Below, piece after piece: positions 16,379 to 23,816 of a stretch of DNA of 64,000 nucleotides; the first letter of the stretch is position 1, and each line of letters starts with the position of its first letter. Under the pieces are notes generated by a model that saw nothing but the letters and a program-made list of their open reading frames with translations, searched no databases and had not been told where the DNA came from. Source of the DNA: Bacteroidaceae bacterium (GTDB lineage: Bacteria; Bacteroidota; Bacteroidia; Bacteroidales; Bacteroidaceae); the NCBI GenBank assembly GCA_024693505.1, contig JAILKU010000011.1, positions 1 to 64,000 of the forward strand, given 5' to 3'. A program made the translations under genes and the position numbers.

Positions 16379-18607
16379 TTATCGAACTAATTTAAAGTCT
16401 AATTGTTTGCGGTAGAGGTCGGCGCGTGCCACCTGTACCTTGACGCTGTCGCCCAGGTTATAGCAGTGATGGCGGCGGCGACCGATGAGGCGATAGTTCT
16501 TCTCGTCGAACTCGTAGTAATCGTCGTCCAAGTCGCGCAGCGGAACCATTCCCTCGCATTTGTTTTCGTTGACTTCCACGTAGAGTCCGAACTCCGTAAC
16601 GCCGCTGATGGTTCCCTGGAACGTCTCGCCCAGATGATCCTGCATGAACTCCACCTGCTTGTACTTGATGCTGGCGCGTTCGGCCTGAGCTGCCACCTGT
16701 TCTGTGTCTGAGCACTGGTCGCAGAGCCCTTCGTACTTTTCCTGGTTGGCAGAGCGCCCGCCCTCGGCATACTTGGTGAGGAGGCGGTGCACCATCAGGT
16801 CGGGATAGCGGCGGATGGGACTGGTGAAGTGCGTGTAGTAGCGGAAGGCCAGGCCGTAGTGCCCGATGTTGTGCGTGCTGTAGCGTGCTTTCATCATGGC
16901 CTTCAGGGTAACCATCTCCACTACGTTCTGCTCTTTCTTCCCCCGGACGTCATTCAGCAGTTTGTTAAGTCCTTTCACCGTTTCCTCCTTCGAGCCGACG
17001 GCCCTTAGCTTGTAGCCGAACTTGCTGACAAACTCGGCCAGATTCATCATCTTCTGGGGGTCGGGCGTATCGTGAATACGGTATGGCAGCACCTTCGGCT
17101 TCTGGTTCTTGGGAACGTTGCCGATGCTCTCGGCAACAGTACGGTTAGCCAGCAGCATGAACTCCTCCACCAGCTTGTTGGCATCCTTTGCCACCTTGAA
17201 ATAGACGCCTGTCGGCTTGCCCTCTTCATCCAGGTTGAAGCGCACTTCCTGACGGTCGAAGTCCACAGCCCCGGCGGCAAAGCGGCGCCGGCGCAGTTCC
17301 TTGGCCATGCGGTTCAGCACAATCAGCAGGCTGCGCTCCTCTGTGCCAGGTGCAAACGAGGTGGTAGGCGTACCGGCTCCCTCAGCCTGTCGAACGGCAT
17401 CGCCGGGGGCATCGTAGTCTTCAGGACTGGCCTCGTGTTCCTCTTCCAGTATTTGCTGCACCTCCTCGTAGGTAAAGCGCCGGTTGCTGCGCGTGACGGT
17501 ATGGGCCAGGTGCCACTTCTTCACCTCGCCCTTCTCGTTCATGCGGAAGATGACGCTGTACGTCAGCTTGTCCTCGTCCGGTCGCAGGGAGCAGATGAAG
17601 TTGCAGAGCCGCTCGGGCAGCATGGGAACCGTCCTGTCCACCAGATAGACGCTGGTGCCGCGCTTCTGAGCCTCCTTGTCTATGATGGAGCCCTCGGTGA
17701 CGTAGTGCGAGACATCGGCGATGTGGACGCCTACTTCGTATAATCCGGCCTTGAGCGGACGTATGCTCAGGGCGTCGTCGAAGTCCTTCGCGTCGTACGG
17801 GTCAATGGTGAAGGTGAGCACATCGCGCATATCCTCGCGGCGTGCTATCTCGTCGGGCGTAATGCCTGGTGTCAGCTTCTCGGCAGCCTTCTCCACCTGT
17901 TGCGGATAGACGTAGGGCAGCCCGTATTCGGCCAGTATGGCGTGCATCTCGGCATTGTTCTCGCCCGTCTTGCCCAGGATGTCCATAACCTTTCCGATGG
18001 GGTTCTTCGCGTTTTCGGGCCATTCCACAATCTTCACAACGGCCTTGTCGCCTGTCTGTCCCTTCTTCAGGTTGCTCTTCGGGATGAAGATATCGGTGGC
18101 CAGTGTGCGGTCTTCGGTGAGGAGATAGGCGAAGTCCTTGCGCACCTGCAGTGTACCTACGAATGTCTTGTCCTTGCGCTTCAGAATGTCTGTGACGGCC
18201 GCTTCGCGAACGTGGTGCTTCCTGCGGGCAAGCATCGTGACGCGCACCAGGTCGCCGTCCATAGCGTGCATGCTGTTTCGCTCGGCCACCAGGATGGGTT
18301 CGCCGCCCTCAGCGGGCTCGAAGGTGTTCTTGCCGTTGGCCTTGCGGTGGAAGATGCCCTCCATCACCTGGGTGGGAGCGTTCAGGACGTAGGTGTACTT
18401 GTTCGTTTCTTTGATGTAGTCGTCCATCATCAGGTTCTCCAGGATGTCCAGGCAGAGCATCTTGGTGGGGTGCGTAGTCAGGCCCAGCAGCCGGTAGATG
18501 GTCTTCAACTCATATTCTTCGGTAGGATTTTCCTGGAACAGGTTTACCACCATCTTTTCCAGATCCTTTTTCTTGAGGCCTCGGCCTCCGGTCTTCTTCT
18601 TGCTCAT
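16379..18607 (-). CDS. rnr: Ribonuclease R
   Basis: 3'-5' exoribonuclease of the RNase II/RNB superfamily, which degrades structured RNA and takes part in RNA quality control. The 742-residue protein has an N-terminal winged-helix-like segment (residues 10-80), cold-shock OB domains (about 80-240), the RNB catalytic domain containing [15 protein letters not shown] (aspartates that bind Mg) and HIADVSHYV, and a C-terminal S1 domain ([19 protein letters not shown]). A Glu/Asp/Gly-rich segment around residues 385-420 looks like an unstructured insertion inside the RNB domain. It is cotranscribed with metG. The start at 18607 keeps the usual Lys/Gly-rich N-terminus. Confidence 0.96.
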   Translation of the reverse strand: MSKKKTGGRGLKKKDLEKMVVNLFQENPTEEYELKTIYRLLGLTTHPTKMLCLDILENLMMDDYIKETNKYTYVLNAPTQVMEGIFHRKANGKNTFEPAEGGEPILVAERNSMHAMDGDLVRVTMLARRKHHVREAAVTDILKRKDKTFVGTLQVRKDFAYLLTEDRTLATDIFIPKSNLKKGQTGDKAVVKIVEWPENAKNPIGKVMDILGKTGENNAEMHAILAEYGLPYVYPQQVEKAAEKLTPGITPDEIARREDMRDVLTFTIDPYDAKDFDDALSIRPLKAGLYEVGVHIADVSHYVTEGSIIDKEAQKRGTSVYLVDRTVPMLPERLCNFICSLRPDEDKLTYSVIFRMNEKGEVKKWHLAHTVTRSNRRFTYEEVQQILEEEHEASPEDYDAPGDAVRQAEGAGTPTTSFAPGTEERSLLIVLNRMAKELRRRRFAAGAVDFDRQEVRFNLDEEGKPTGVYFKVAKDANKLVEEFMLLANRTVAESIGNVPKNQKPKVLPYRIHDTPDPQKMMNLAEFVSKFGYKLRAVGSKEETVKGLNKLLNDVRGKKEQNVVEMVTLKAMMKARYSTHNIGHYGLAFRYYTHFTSPIRRYPDLMVHRLLTKYAEGGRSANQEKYEGLCDQCSDTEQVAAQAERASIKYKQVEFMQDHLGETFQGTISGVTEFGLYVEVNENKCEGMVPLRDLDDDYYEFDEKNYRLIGRRRHHCYNLGDSVKVQVARADLYRKQLDFKLVR

Positions 18608-18612
18608 ATCTG

Positions 18613-18692
18613 TAAAGGTTCAAAGGTTCAAAAGTTTAAGGTTCAAGGTTCAATTTTGAATTTATCAATTTTGAATTTTGCATTTTGAATTC
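18613..18692. repeat. Long heptameric array (AGGTTCA then ATTTTGA types)
   Basis: About eleven tandem units of seven (occasionally eight) bases fill the gap between rnr and the phosphoesterase gene. They run about 55 bases into the phosphoesterase 3' end, supplying its last residues (about MQNSKLINSKLNLEP). The first half is AGGTTCA-like and the second ATTTTGA-like. Confidence 0.85.
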
Positions 18693-19544
18693 TTCCATCG
18701 TGATATCCCCGCTACGGGATACGGTCACGATGGCAAAGCTGTTGTGTGCAGGGTACTCGTTTTCTATCATGGCCCGCATCGTGCAGTAGTGGATGCCGTT
18801 CCGCTGGCTGTAGTGGCCGATGTGGTGGTGTCCCTGGATGACGGCCAGCACGCGGTGACTCTGCTCCAGCAGGCTCACCACTTCGTCTGCATTGCTCAGG
18901 CACACGCTGGGATCCACGCCCGAGAAACGGTCCAGAAGCTGGTGGCAGAACACGATGGCAGGCCTCTTGCTGCGCTCCAACTCACGGCGCAGCCACGCGA
19001 TCTCTTCCTCGTGCAGCCAGGCCTTCTGCCACTGGAAGTTGCCTTTGCAATAGGGCGTCTTGTCCTCGTTGAAGTTGCCGTCCAGCACGATGAACTGAAT
19101 GCCCCGTGCCGTAAAGGAGTAGTAGCTGCGTCCGTCGGCCTTGCCCGGATTGTGCGTATGCTGCAGGAACTCCTCCTTCGAGATGCAGTCCATATCGTGA
19201 TTTCCCAGGACGTGATACACCTTTCCGCGGAATCCCTGCATCACCGATTCTATGTCGTCCAGGAACTTCAGGGCCGTGACGGGATCCTGCCTCTCGTCCA
19301 TGTCCTTGAAGTCGCCCAGCTCGATCACGAAGTCCAGCTTCGAACGGTTGAAGACATCAATTGCGTCCTGAAGTTTCCGCTTCGACTGCCGGTAGTAGCG
19401 GTTGATGTTCGTCTCGCGCTCGGCATAATGCAGGTCTGTGACTACGCCAAAGTGCAGGGGAGAGGACTGCAGGGAATGCAACGGCAGGGAGGACACCCAG
19501 AGGGCGCTGCCCGACAAGCATTGTATGAAGGTTCTTCTTTTCAA
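18636..19544 (-). CDS. Exported calcineurin-like metallophosphoesterase
   Basis: A 302-residue protein. RRTFIQ at residues 3-8 followed by a hydrophobic stretch resembles a Tat signal, so the enzyme is probably periplasmic. All metal-ligand blocks of the calcineurin-like phosphoesterase fold are present: TDLHY (Asp37, His39), GDFKD, GNHD, a VFCHQ block, and GHHH near residue 249. It is closest in layout to secreted Bacteroidetes phosphodiesterases/alkaline phosphatase-like enzymes; the substrate cannot be told from sequence. The C-terminus is encoded by a heptameric array. Only 14 bases separate it from the upstream glycosidase-like lipoprotein gene. Confidence 0.88.
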   Translation of the reverse strand: MKRRTFIQCLSGSALWVSSLPLHSLQSSPLHFGVVTDLHYAERETNINRYYRQSKRKLQDAIDVFNRSKLDFVIELGDFKDMDERQDPVTALKFLDDIESVMQGFRGKVYHVLGNHDMDCISKEEFLQHTHNPGKADGRSYYSFTARGIQFIVLDGNFNEDKTPYCKGNFQWQKAWLHEEEIAWLRRELERSKRPAIVFCHQLLDRFSGVDPSVCLSNADEVVSLLEQSHRVLAVIQGHHHIGHYSQRNGIHYCTMRAMIENEYPAHNSFAIVTVSRSGDITMEEFKMQNSKLINSKLNLEP

Positions 19545-19558
19545 ATTTGTGTTGTAAG

Positions 19559-21511
19559 TTAGTAATCCTCAAGCACTTCCATCTTGTCCCACAGGCGGCG
19601 CAGGGTCTCCAGTCGGAATGCCCCCGGCCACGCCACCAGCCAGTCGTTGATGCGCTTGATGTCGGCATTGCCCGTGAATCCCCACTGGCATTCGAAGTAG
19701 GCCTCGTTCTGCGAGCCGGCGGGCCGCAGGTGCCCGTTGATCTCCAGCGTGCCGTCCGAGACGAACTGGTTGCCGTTCCGCCAGATGGCCCGCGCCTTTT
19801 CCAGCCACTGCCTGTCGCCCGTGATGTCCGCCAGCTCGATCCATTCCGGCACCCAGTAGAGGGCGTAGGGATCCAGGTGGTTGTGCTGGACGGAGACGGA
19901 GGTGGCGCCGAACGTATGATAGCCGTAGTCGGCAAAGTTGTCGCCCTCGGGATAGACTTCATCGTAATGCCAGAGCCAGGTGGAGAGGTAGTACGAGATG
20001 CTTACTGCATCCTCCACGAAGGCCTGCTCGCCGGTGAGCCTGTAGAATCGCAGGGCCGAGCGGAGCAGGGAGATGCTGGACTCCTTGTCGATGCACCAGG
20101 TGTCCAGTGCGCCGGCTGTGGTGAACCCGTTCTCGTGCAGTTCGCGGATATAGAAATCGTATGCCTTGCGGGCCGATGCCAGGTATGCCTCGTTCCGGCT
20201 TCTCCTGTAGGCCTCTATCATGGCCGGCACCATGAAGCAGCCCACCGTTCCCTCGCGGTAGAGTGCCTCGCCGTCCTGCTTCCAGCCCTTGGCGTAGCAG
20301 CCGCTTGCCTGCTGGTCGTTCATTACGAAATCGCATATCGCATAGGCAAGGCTCTCGTATCCGGGCCGTTCGAAGCCGCACTGGCGGGCCACATCGCAAG
20401 CCTCGAAGTAGTTGACGGCGGCCGTGCCCAGGTTGCAGGCGTCGATGGCTCCCTGACCGCCGTAGAGAATATTGTCGTAGTGGCACACAAACAGTCCGTT
20501 GGGCAGGGCGCAGCGGCTCCAGGTGTCCAGGGTGGCCATTCCCTTCTCCAGCGACTCCTGGCTGCCGTTCTTCAGGTAGTCGTGGAGCAGCGAGATGGCG
20601 TATGAGGCGTTCTGCCCGCACCACCCGATCTCGTACTTGCCGCCCAGCCGCTGCTGCCAGTTGCCGTCGGAGTCAAGCAGGAGTCCGATGCTGAAGCCCC
20701 TGTAGTCGCCCTCCTCGGCCCAGAGCGATTCCCTTGCATACCGGGTGCCCAGTTCCCAGAGGCGCTGGGGAGAGGCCACTTCCACCTGCGGCTTGCGGGC
20801 CATTTCCCATGCTTTCCTGAGGAAGGAGCGCATCGCCGCATGTTCCGCCTGGGCGGGAGCGACATGCACATAGACCTTCATCGTCACCTCCTCGCCCTTC
20901 CTGAGTGAACAGGTCTTCCGGTAGCCCTTGTCGAACCGGTCGCGGCCGGAGTAGGTCACGGGCATCTCCTCGCCGGGCCACAGATAGCAGTGGCGCGTCT
21001 GCTCCCCGTCGGGTTGGATGGAGACGGAGAAGTCCTCCCTCTCGCCCTTCGGAGCCTCGCTCCAGGTGGCAAAGGCATACGAGCTGCCCTCGGAGTACAT
21101 CGCGCCGGGGATGGGTGTACGCCGGTACGACACTGTGCGCCACTGGCCGTTCTCGTCGGCTCCCTTCGGCTCCCGTCCCTTGCCCCAGTGGTTGCCGTTG
21201 TACGAGACGGCCGGAATCATCCAGTAGCTGCTGGGCGAGAGGTGCGTGAACCCCATCTGCAGGCGGGCGTCCTCCACGTCTCTCGCGGCCTTGAACACGC
21301 AGGTTATGCTGAAGGTCTGCCCGTCCAACCTCTCCGTCCGTTCAGAATGACTGATGCCCTCCGTCTCCGCAATGTCCAGCCGGCCTACTACGCTGTCTCC
21401 CTTTGCCAGGCACAGCGCCCCGTCCCTCTGCGTCCAGCGGAACGCGCTTCCAGGTCGGCATCCCTGGAGCAGGGCACAGCAGACGGCAAGTATGATTAAC
21501 TCCTTTCGCAT
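19559..21511 (-). CDS. Glycosidase-like surface lipoprotein, (alpha/alpha) toroid type
   Basis: I place the start at the ATG 21511. The longer ORF start (21541) lies upstream of the -7 element at 21524-21531, and the 21511 start begins with a lipoprotein signal ending in the lipobox ALLQGC (Cys18). The 650-residue product has a beta-rich N-terminal half (to about 230). An alpha-helical repeat region then carries ExGWCGQNASYAISLL, GLFVCHYDN, GCFMVPAMIEAYRRS and HNHLDPYALYWVPEW, typical of six-hairpin glycosidases and related epimerases or lyases. The exact family is unknown to me. It is probably anchored at the cell surface and acts on a polysaccharide. It is first in the likely 21511-10086 operon. 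Codon use is very GC-rich. Confidence 0.65.
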   Translation of the reverse strand: MRKELIILAVCCALLQGCRPGSAFRWTQRDGALCLAKGDSVVGRLDIAETEGISHSERTERLDGQTFSITCVFKAARDVEDARLQMGFTHLSPSSYWMIPAVSYNGNHWGKGREPKGADENGQWRTVSYRRTPIPGAMYSEGSSYAFATWSEAPKGEREDFSVSIQPDGEQTRHCYLWPGEEMPVTYSGRDRFDKGYRKTCSLRKGEEVTMKVYVHVAPAQAEHAAMRSFLRKAWEMARKPQVEVASPQRLWELGTRYARESLWAEEGDYRGFSIGLLLDSDGNWQQRLGGKYEIGWCGQNASYAISLLHDYLKNGSQESLEKGMATLDTWSRCALPNGLFVCHYDNILYGGQGAIDACNLGTAAVNYFEACDVARQCGFERPGYESLAYAICDFVMNDQQASGCYAKGWKQDGEALYREGTVGCFMVPAMIEAYRRSRNEAYLASARKAYDFYIRELHENGFTTAGALDTWCIDKESSISLLRSALRFYRLTGEQAFVEDAVSISYYLSTWLWHYDEVYPEGDNFADYGYHTFGATSVSVQHNHLDPYALYWVPEWIELADITGDRQWLEKARAIWRNGNQFVSDGTLEINGHLRPAGSQNEAYFECQWGFTGNADIKRINDWLVAWPGAFRLETLRRLWDKMEVLEDY

Positions 21512-21523
21512 CGTATTTAAATA

Positions 21524-21531
21524 CAAATTTA
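21524..21531 (-). promoter_or_regulatory. -7 promoter element for the 19559-21511 gene
   Basis: On the minus strand the bases read TAAATTTG (TAnnTTTG). It lies 12 bases before the ATG at 21511, which places transcription start too far downstream for the ATG at 21541 to be used. Confidence 0.6.
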
Positions 21532-21606
21532 CAGTTTTCACTTTGCAAATTTATGAAAAAACTGAAATAGTTCCCGCTGAATTACCTCTTTTTATTAGAA
21601 AAAACC

Positions 21607-21614
21607 TACCTTTG
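21607..21614 (+). promoter_or_regulatory. -7 promoter element for the epimerase gene
   Basis: TACCTTTG fits TAnnTTTG exactly. It lies 28 bases before ATG 21643 but only one base before ATG 21616, so the latter cannot be the translation start of this transcript. Confidence 0.65.
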
Positions 21615-21642
21615 TATGCAGAATATCACAAAACGAACGTCT

Positions 21643-22695
21643 ATGAGCACTATTTTGGTCACCGGAGCCAGCGGTTTTATTGGCAGTTTCATTGTTTCAG
21701 AGGGTCTTCGCCTCGGTTACGAAGTATGGGCAGGTATGCGGGGCACCAGCAGCCGCTCCTACCTGCAGGACGAGCGCATCCGCTTTGCCGAGCTCGACCT
21801 CTCCAACCCCGCCCGCCTTGCCGGGCAGCTGCAGGGCTACAAGAGCCGGCTGGGAGACCGCGGATGGGACTATGTGGTACATGCGGCAGGCGCCACCAAG
21901 TGCCTGCACCCCGAGGATTTCTTCCGCACCAACACCGATGGCACGCGCAACCTCATCGACGGCCTGCGACAGGCTGGAATGGTGCCCCGCCGCTTCGTCT
22001 TCCTGAGCAGCCTGAGCATCTTCGGCGCCGTGAGGGAGGAGCCCGTCAGGAAAGCCACGCCCGACAACCCCTGGATCTACAGCCCCATCCTGCTCACCGA
22101 CCAGCCGCGGCCCAATACCGCCTACGGGCGCAGCAAGCTCCAGGCCGAGCGGTACCTGCAGGCCAAGCAGGACTTCCCCTACACCATCCTGCGTCCTACC
22201 GGCGTCTACGGCCCCCGCGAACGCGACTACTTCCTGATGGCTCAGAGCATAGCCGGGCATATCGACTTTGCCGTCGGATACAAGCCGCAGGAGATCACCT
22301 TCGTCTACATGATGGACGTGGTGCAGGCCGTTTACCGCTGCCTCGATGCCCCCGCAGCCCTGGGACGCGCCTACTTCCTCTCCGACGGGCAGGTATACAA
22401 CAGCCGCCGATTCAGCGACCTTCTGCAACAGGAGCTGGGCAACCCCTGGGTGCTCCACGTCAAGGCTCCTCTCTGGTTCCTGCGCATCGTCTGCTGGCTG
22501 AGCGGGCAAACCAGCCGAATTTCCGGCCGGTTGAACGCCCTGAACGACGATAAGTACCACATTCTGAAGCAGCGTAACTGGCAATGCGACATCGAACCTG
22601 CCCGCCGCGACTTCGGCTACGACCCGCAATGGACGCTCGAGGAGGGTGTCCGTCAGTCAGTTCGCTGGTACAAGGAGAACGGATGGCTGAAATAG
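21643..22695 (+). CDS. NAD(P)-dependent epimerase/dehydratase (extended SDR)
   Basis: A 350-residue cytoplasmic Rossmann-fold enzyme of the extended short-chain dehydrogenase family. It begins MSTILVTGASGFIGSF, with the nucleotide-binding GxxGxxG at residues 8-14. The catalytic pair is in NTAYGRSKLQAE (YxxxK), and RPTGVYGPRERDYF is the conserved substrate-side block. The substrate is uncertain: sugar-nucleotide epimerase, dihydroflavonol-reductase-like or steroid-dehydrogenase-like are all possible. The start was chosen because the promoter element at 21607-21614 excludes the ATG at 21616. It diverges from the glycosidase-like lipoprotein gene. No terminator was found directly after it; the downstream spacer holds several palindromes. 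Confidence 0.88.
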   Translation: MSTILVTGASGFIGSFIVSEGLRLGYEVWAGMRGTSSRSYLQDERIRFAELDLSNPARLAGQLQGYKSRLGDRGWDYVVHAAGATKCLHPEDFFRTNTDGTRNLIDGLRQAGMVPRRFVFLSSLSIFGAVREEPVRKATPDNPWIYSPILLTDQPRPNTAYGRSKLQAERYLQAKQDFPYTILRPTGVYGPRERDYFLMAQSIAGHIDFAVGYKPQEITFVYMMDVVQAVYRCLDAPAALGRAYFLSDGQVYNSRRFSDLLQQELGNPWVLHVKAPLWFLRIVCWLSGQTSRISGRLNALNDDKYHILKQRNWQCDIEPARRDFGYDPQWTLEEGVRQSVRWYKENGWLK

Positions 22696-22810
22696 GGGAG
22701 CGGGATTTGTGTGGGCAGCTCGTGCCTGCGTCTTCTCTTCGTAAAATAATTTCAACAACCTTTCTGCTTGGTCGTATTATGGAGTACCTCTCCTGTCCGC
22801 TGAAATCTTG

Positions 22811-22851
22811 TGCCAAAAAGCCAGTTACTGCGCAAAATCGCGATTTTGGCA
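22811..22851. repeat. Inverted repeat with CAAAATCGCGATTTTG palindrome
   Basis: TGCCAAAA (22811-22818) is inverted as TTTTGGCA (22844-22851). The right half also contains the perfect 16-base palindrome CAAAATCGCGATTTTG (22833-22848). The two stem arrangements are mutually exclusive. No T-run follows, so it is not a standard terminator for the epimerase gene. Confidence 0.7.
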
Positions 22852-22996
22852 CACTGTAAACCCTGCATTACTGTCTATTCCTGTAAACAGAGAAATTTCA
22901 TTGTGTAAATATATTTCATACATCATCTTAAGCTCTTTACACCCAATTTTGATTTTTGAATTTATAAATTTTGAAATTGAAAACAGGGTGCTATGT

Positions 22997-23160
22997 GTCA
23001 TGAGTGTCATGTGTCACGAGTGTCATTAAGGATTTTTGATTGGGCGGGTGATTTCAGGCTCATAATATATATAAATAGATTCATCTATTTATATATATTA
23101 TGCGGACTTTTCGCACTCCGATTTTGCTTAATGACACTCATGACACATGACACTCATGAC
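22997..23160. repeat. Compound inverted repeat: 34-base iteron arms
   Basis: The arm at 22997-23030 and the arm at 23127-23160 are reverse complements at 33 of 34 positions. Each arm is built from about four direct iterations of GTGTCAT, spaced by GA or nothing (GTGTCATGA, GTGTCAT, GTGTCACGA, GTGTCAT). The 96 bases between the arms contain the AT-rich palindrome at 23061-23102. The whole could fold as one long cruciform or RNA hairpin. It is followed by a run of A rather than T, so it is not a typical plus-strand terminator. Confidence 0.9.
23061..23102. repeat. 42-base AT-rich perfect palindrome
   Basis: The left arm (23061-23080) starts CATAATATATAT and ends AAATAGAT; the right arm (23083-23102) is its exact reverse complement. 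Only two bases (TC) separate them. It lies in the middle of the compound inverted repeat 22997-23160. The plus-strand flank 23103-23126 is unpaired. Confidence 0.92.
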
Positions 23161-23211
23161 CGCCCCGAAAAAAAAATGCCCAAGTATTCGTGAACCGCAA
23201 TCAAAATGTCG

Positions 23212-23219
23212 TACCTTTG
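23212..23219 (+). promoter_or_regulatory. -7 promoter element for the 23439 gene
   Basis: TACCTTTG fits TAnnTTTG, with a weak ATTCG around the -33 position. It would give a leader of about 210 nt before ATG 23439. Confidence 0.55.
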
Positions 23220-23377
23220 CACCGTCGAAACTGATGAAGCCGGCAGACGGGCTGAAACGGTGAAAAATTGCAAGGGTTAAGACCCACAAGTGCGCGCAAA
23301 GATAGTAGCAATTATTTCCCCGCCAGCGCCTAGCAGGAGCGGAATCAGGCGACAGAGTGAGCTGCAGCAGAATTATC

Positions 23378-23435
23378 CACCAACAACAAACGACCACCAA
23401 CTACAAACCACAAACCACCAACCACAAACGACAAG
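23378..23435. repeat. C/A-rich heptameric array in the leader of the 23439 gene
   Basis: Eight consecutive seven-base units close to CACAAAC/CACCAAC end just before ATG 23439. There is no G apart from two CGAC variants, so the leader would be unstructured RNA on the coding strand. Confidence 0.8.
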
Positions 23436-23438
23436 ACT

Positions 23439-23729
23439 ATGGCCAGAACAGCAATTGCACATCAGCACGAGGTAAAGCTCGGTAAGAATGCGGGGATGAA
23501 GTTCGCGATGCATCCCGCCTCGGGCATGCCCACCTGGGAGAACGAATCGTTAGCAGAGGCCTCCACCCGCAGCGGTATCTCTGCAGCAGTGGTCAGGGTG
23601 GCCGGGGAGGCCTCAGGCAAGATGATTCTCATGACAGTAGCCCCATTTTCAAGTGGACAGGATGCAGCAGGCAAGAAGATTCGCATGAAAGTAGCCCCTG
23701 TTTTATGCGGACAGAAAGCAGAAATATGA
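23439..23729 (+). CDS. Small protein of unknown function with an internal repeat
   Basis: A 96-residue ORF preceded by a good -7 promoter element (23212-23219) and a C/A-rich unstructured leader, and followed by the typA promoter. It starts MARTAIAHQHEVKLGKNAG. Residues about 58-94 consist of two imperfect copies of an 18-residue unit, (A/S)GKxIxMxVAPxxxGQxA, mirrored by a 57-base DNA repeat, so the tail grew by tandem duplication. There is no signal peptide or transmembrane helix. The middle part (ESLAEASTRSGISAAVV) faintly recalls the helix of Bacteroidetes HU-like DNA-binding proteins, which often have similar leaders, but the resemblance is too weak to name it. Expression looks plausible; function is unknown. 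It could also be a decayed gene. Confidence 0.5.
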   Translation: MARTAIAHQHEVKLGKNAGMKFAMHPASGMPTWENESLAEASTRSGISAAVVRVAGEASGKMILMTVAPFSSGQDAAGKKIRMKVAPVLCGQKAEI

Positions 23730-23760
23730 CAAATAAGGAAAAACTCTGAGGGTCTATTGA

Positions 23761-23790
23761 TTGCCGAGTGAAGTATTTTTTGTAATTTTG
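23761..23790 (+). promoter_or_regulatory. typA promoter
   Basis: TAATTTTG at 23783-23790 fits TAnnTTTG. TTG at 23761-23763 is a partial -33 with a 19-base spacer. ATG follows at 23817. Confidence 0.7.
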
Positions 23791-23816
23791 CGCCCGAAAT
23801 TCAGAAAAAAGGAAAA

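Larger units (their letters stand above)
22696..23438. other. 743-base intergenic region with nested palindromes
   Basis: No convincing gene is visible here. The short ORFs overlap palindromes and repeats and lack start context. The region holds an inverted repeat (22811-22851), a compound inverted repeat (22997-23160), a promoter (23212-23219) and a C/A-rich heptameric leader (23378-23435) for the small gene at 23439. Base composition is much more AT-rich than the flanking genes. The stretch 22696-22810 shows nothing recognisable. Confidence 0.7.

Noticed and set aside
22997-23160. Compound inverted repeat considered as the chromosomal origin
   Set aside because: There is no dnaA, no DnaA-box cluster (TTATCCACA-like) and no gene order typical of oriC in the window. 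A mobile-element origin remains only a possibility.
23378-23435. C/A-rich repeat considered as a CRISPR or riboswitch
   Set aside because: The unit is only seven bases with no spacers and no stable structure. It is treated as a heptameric leader array.
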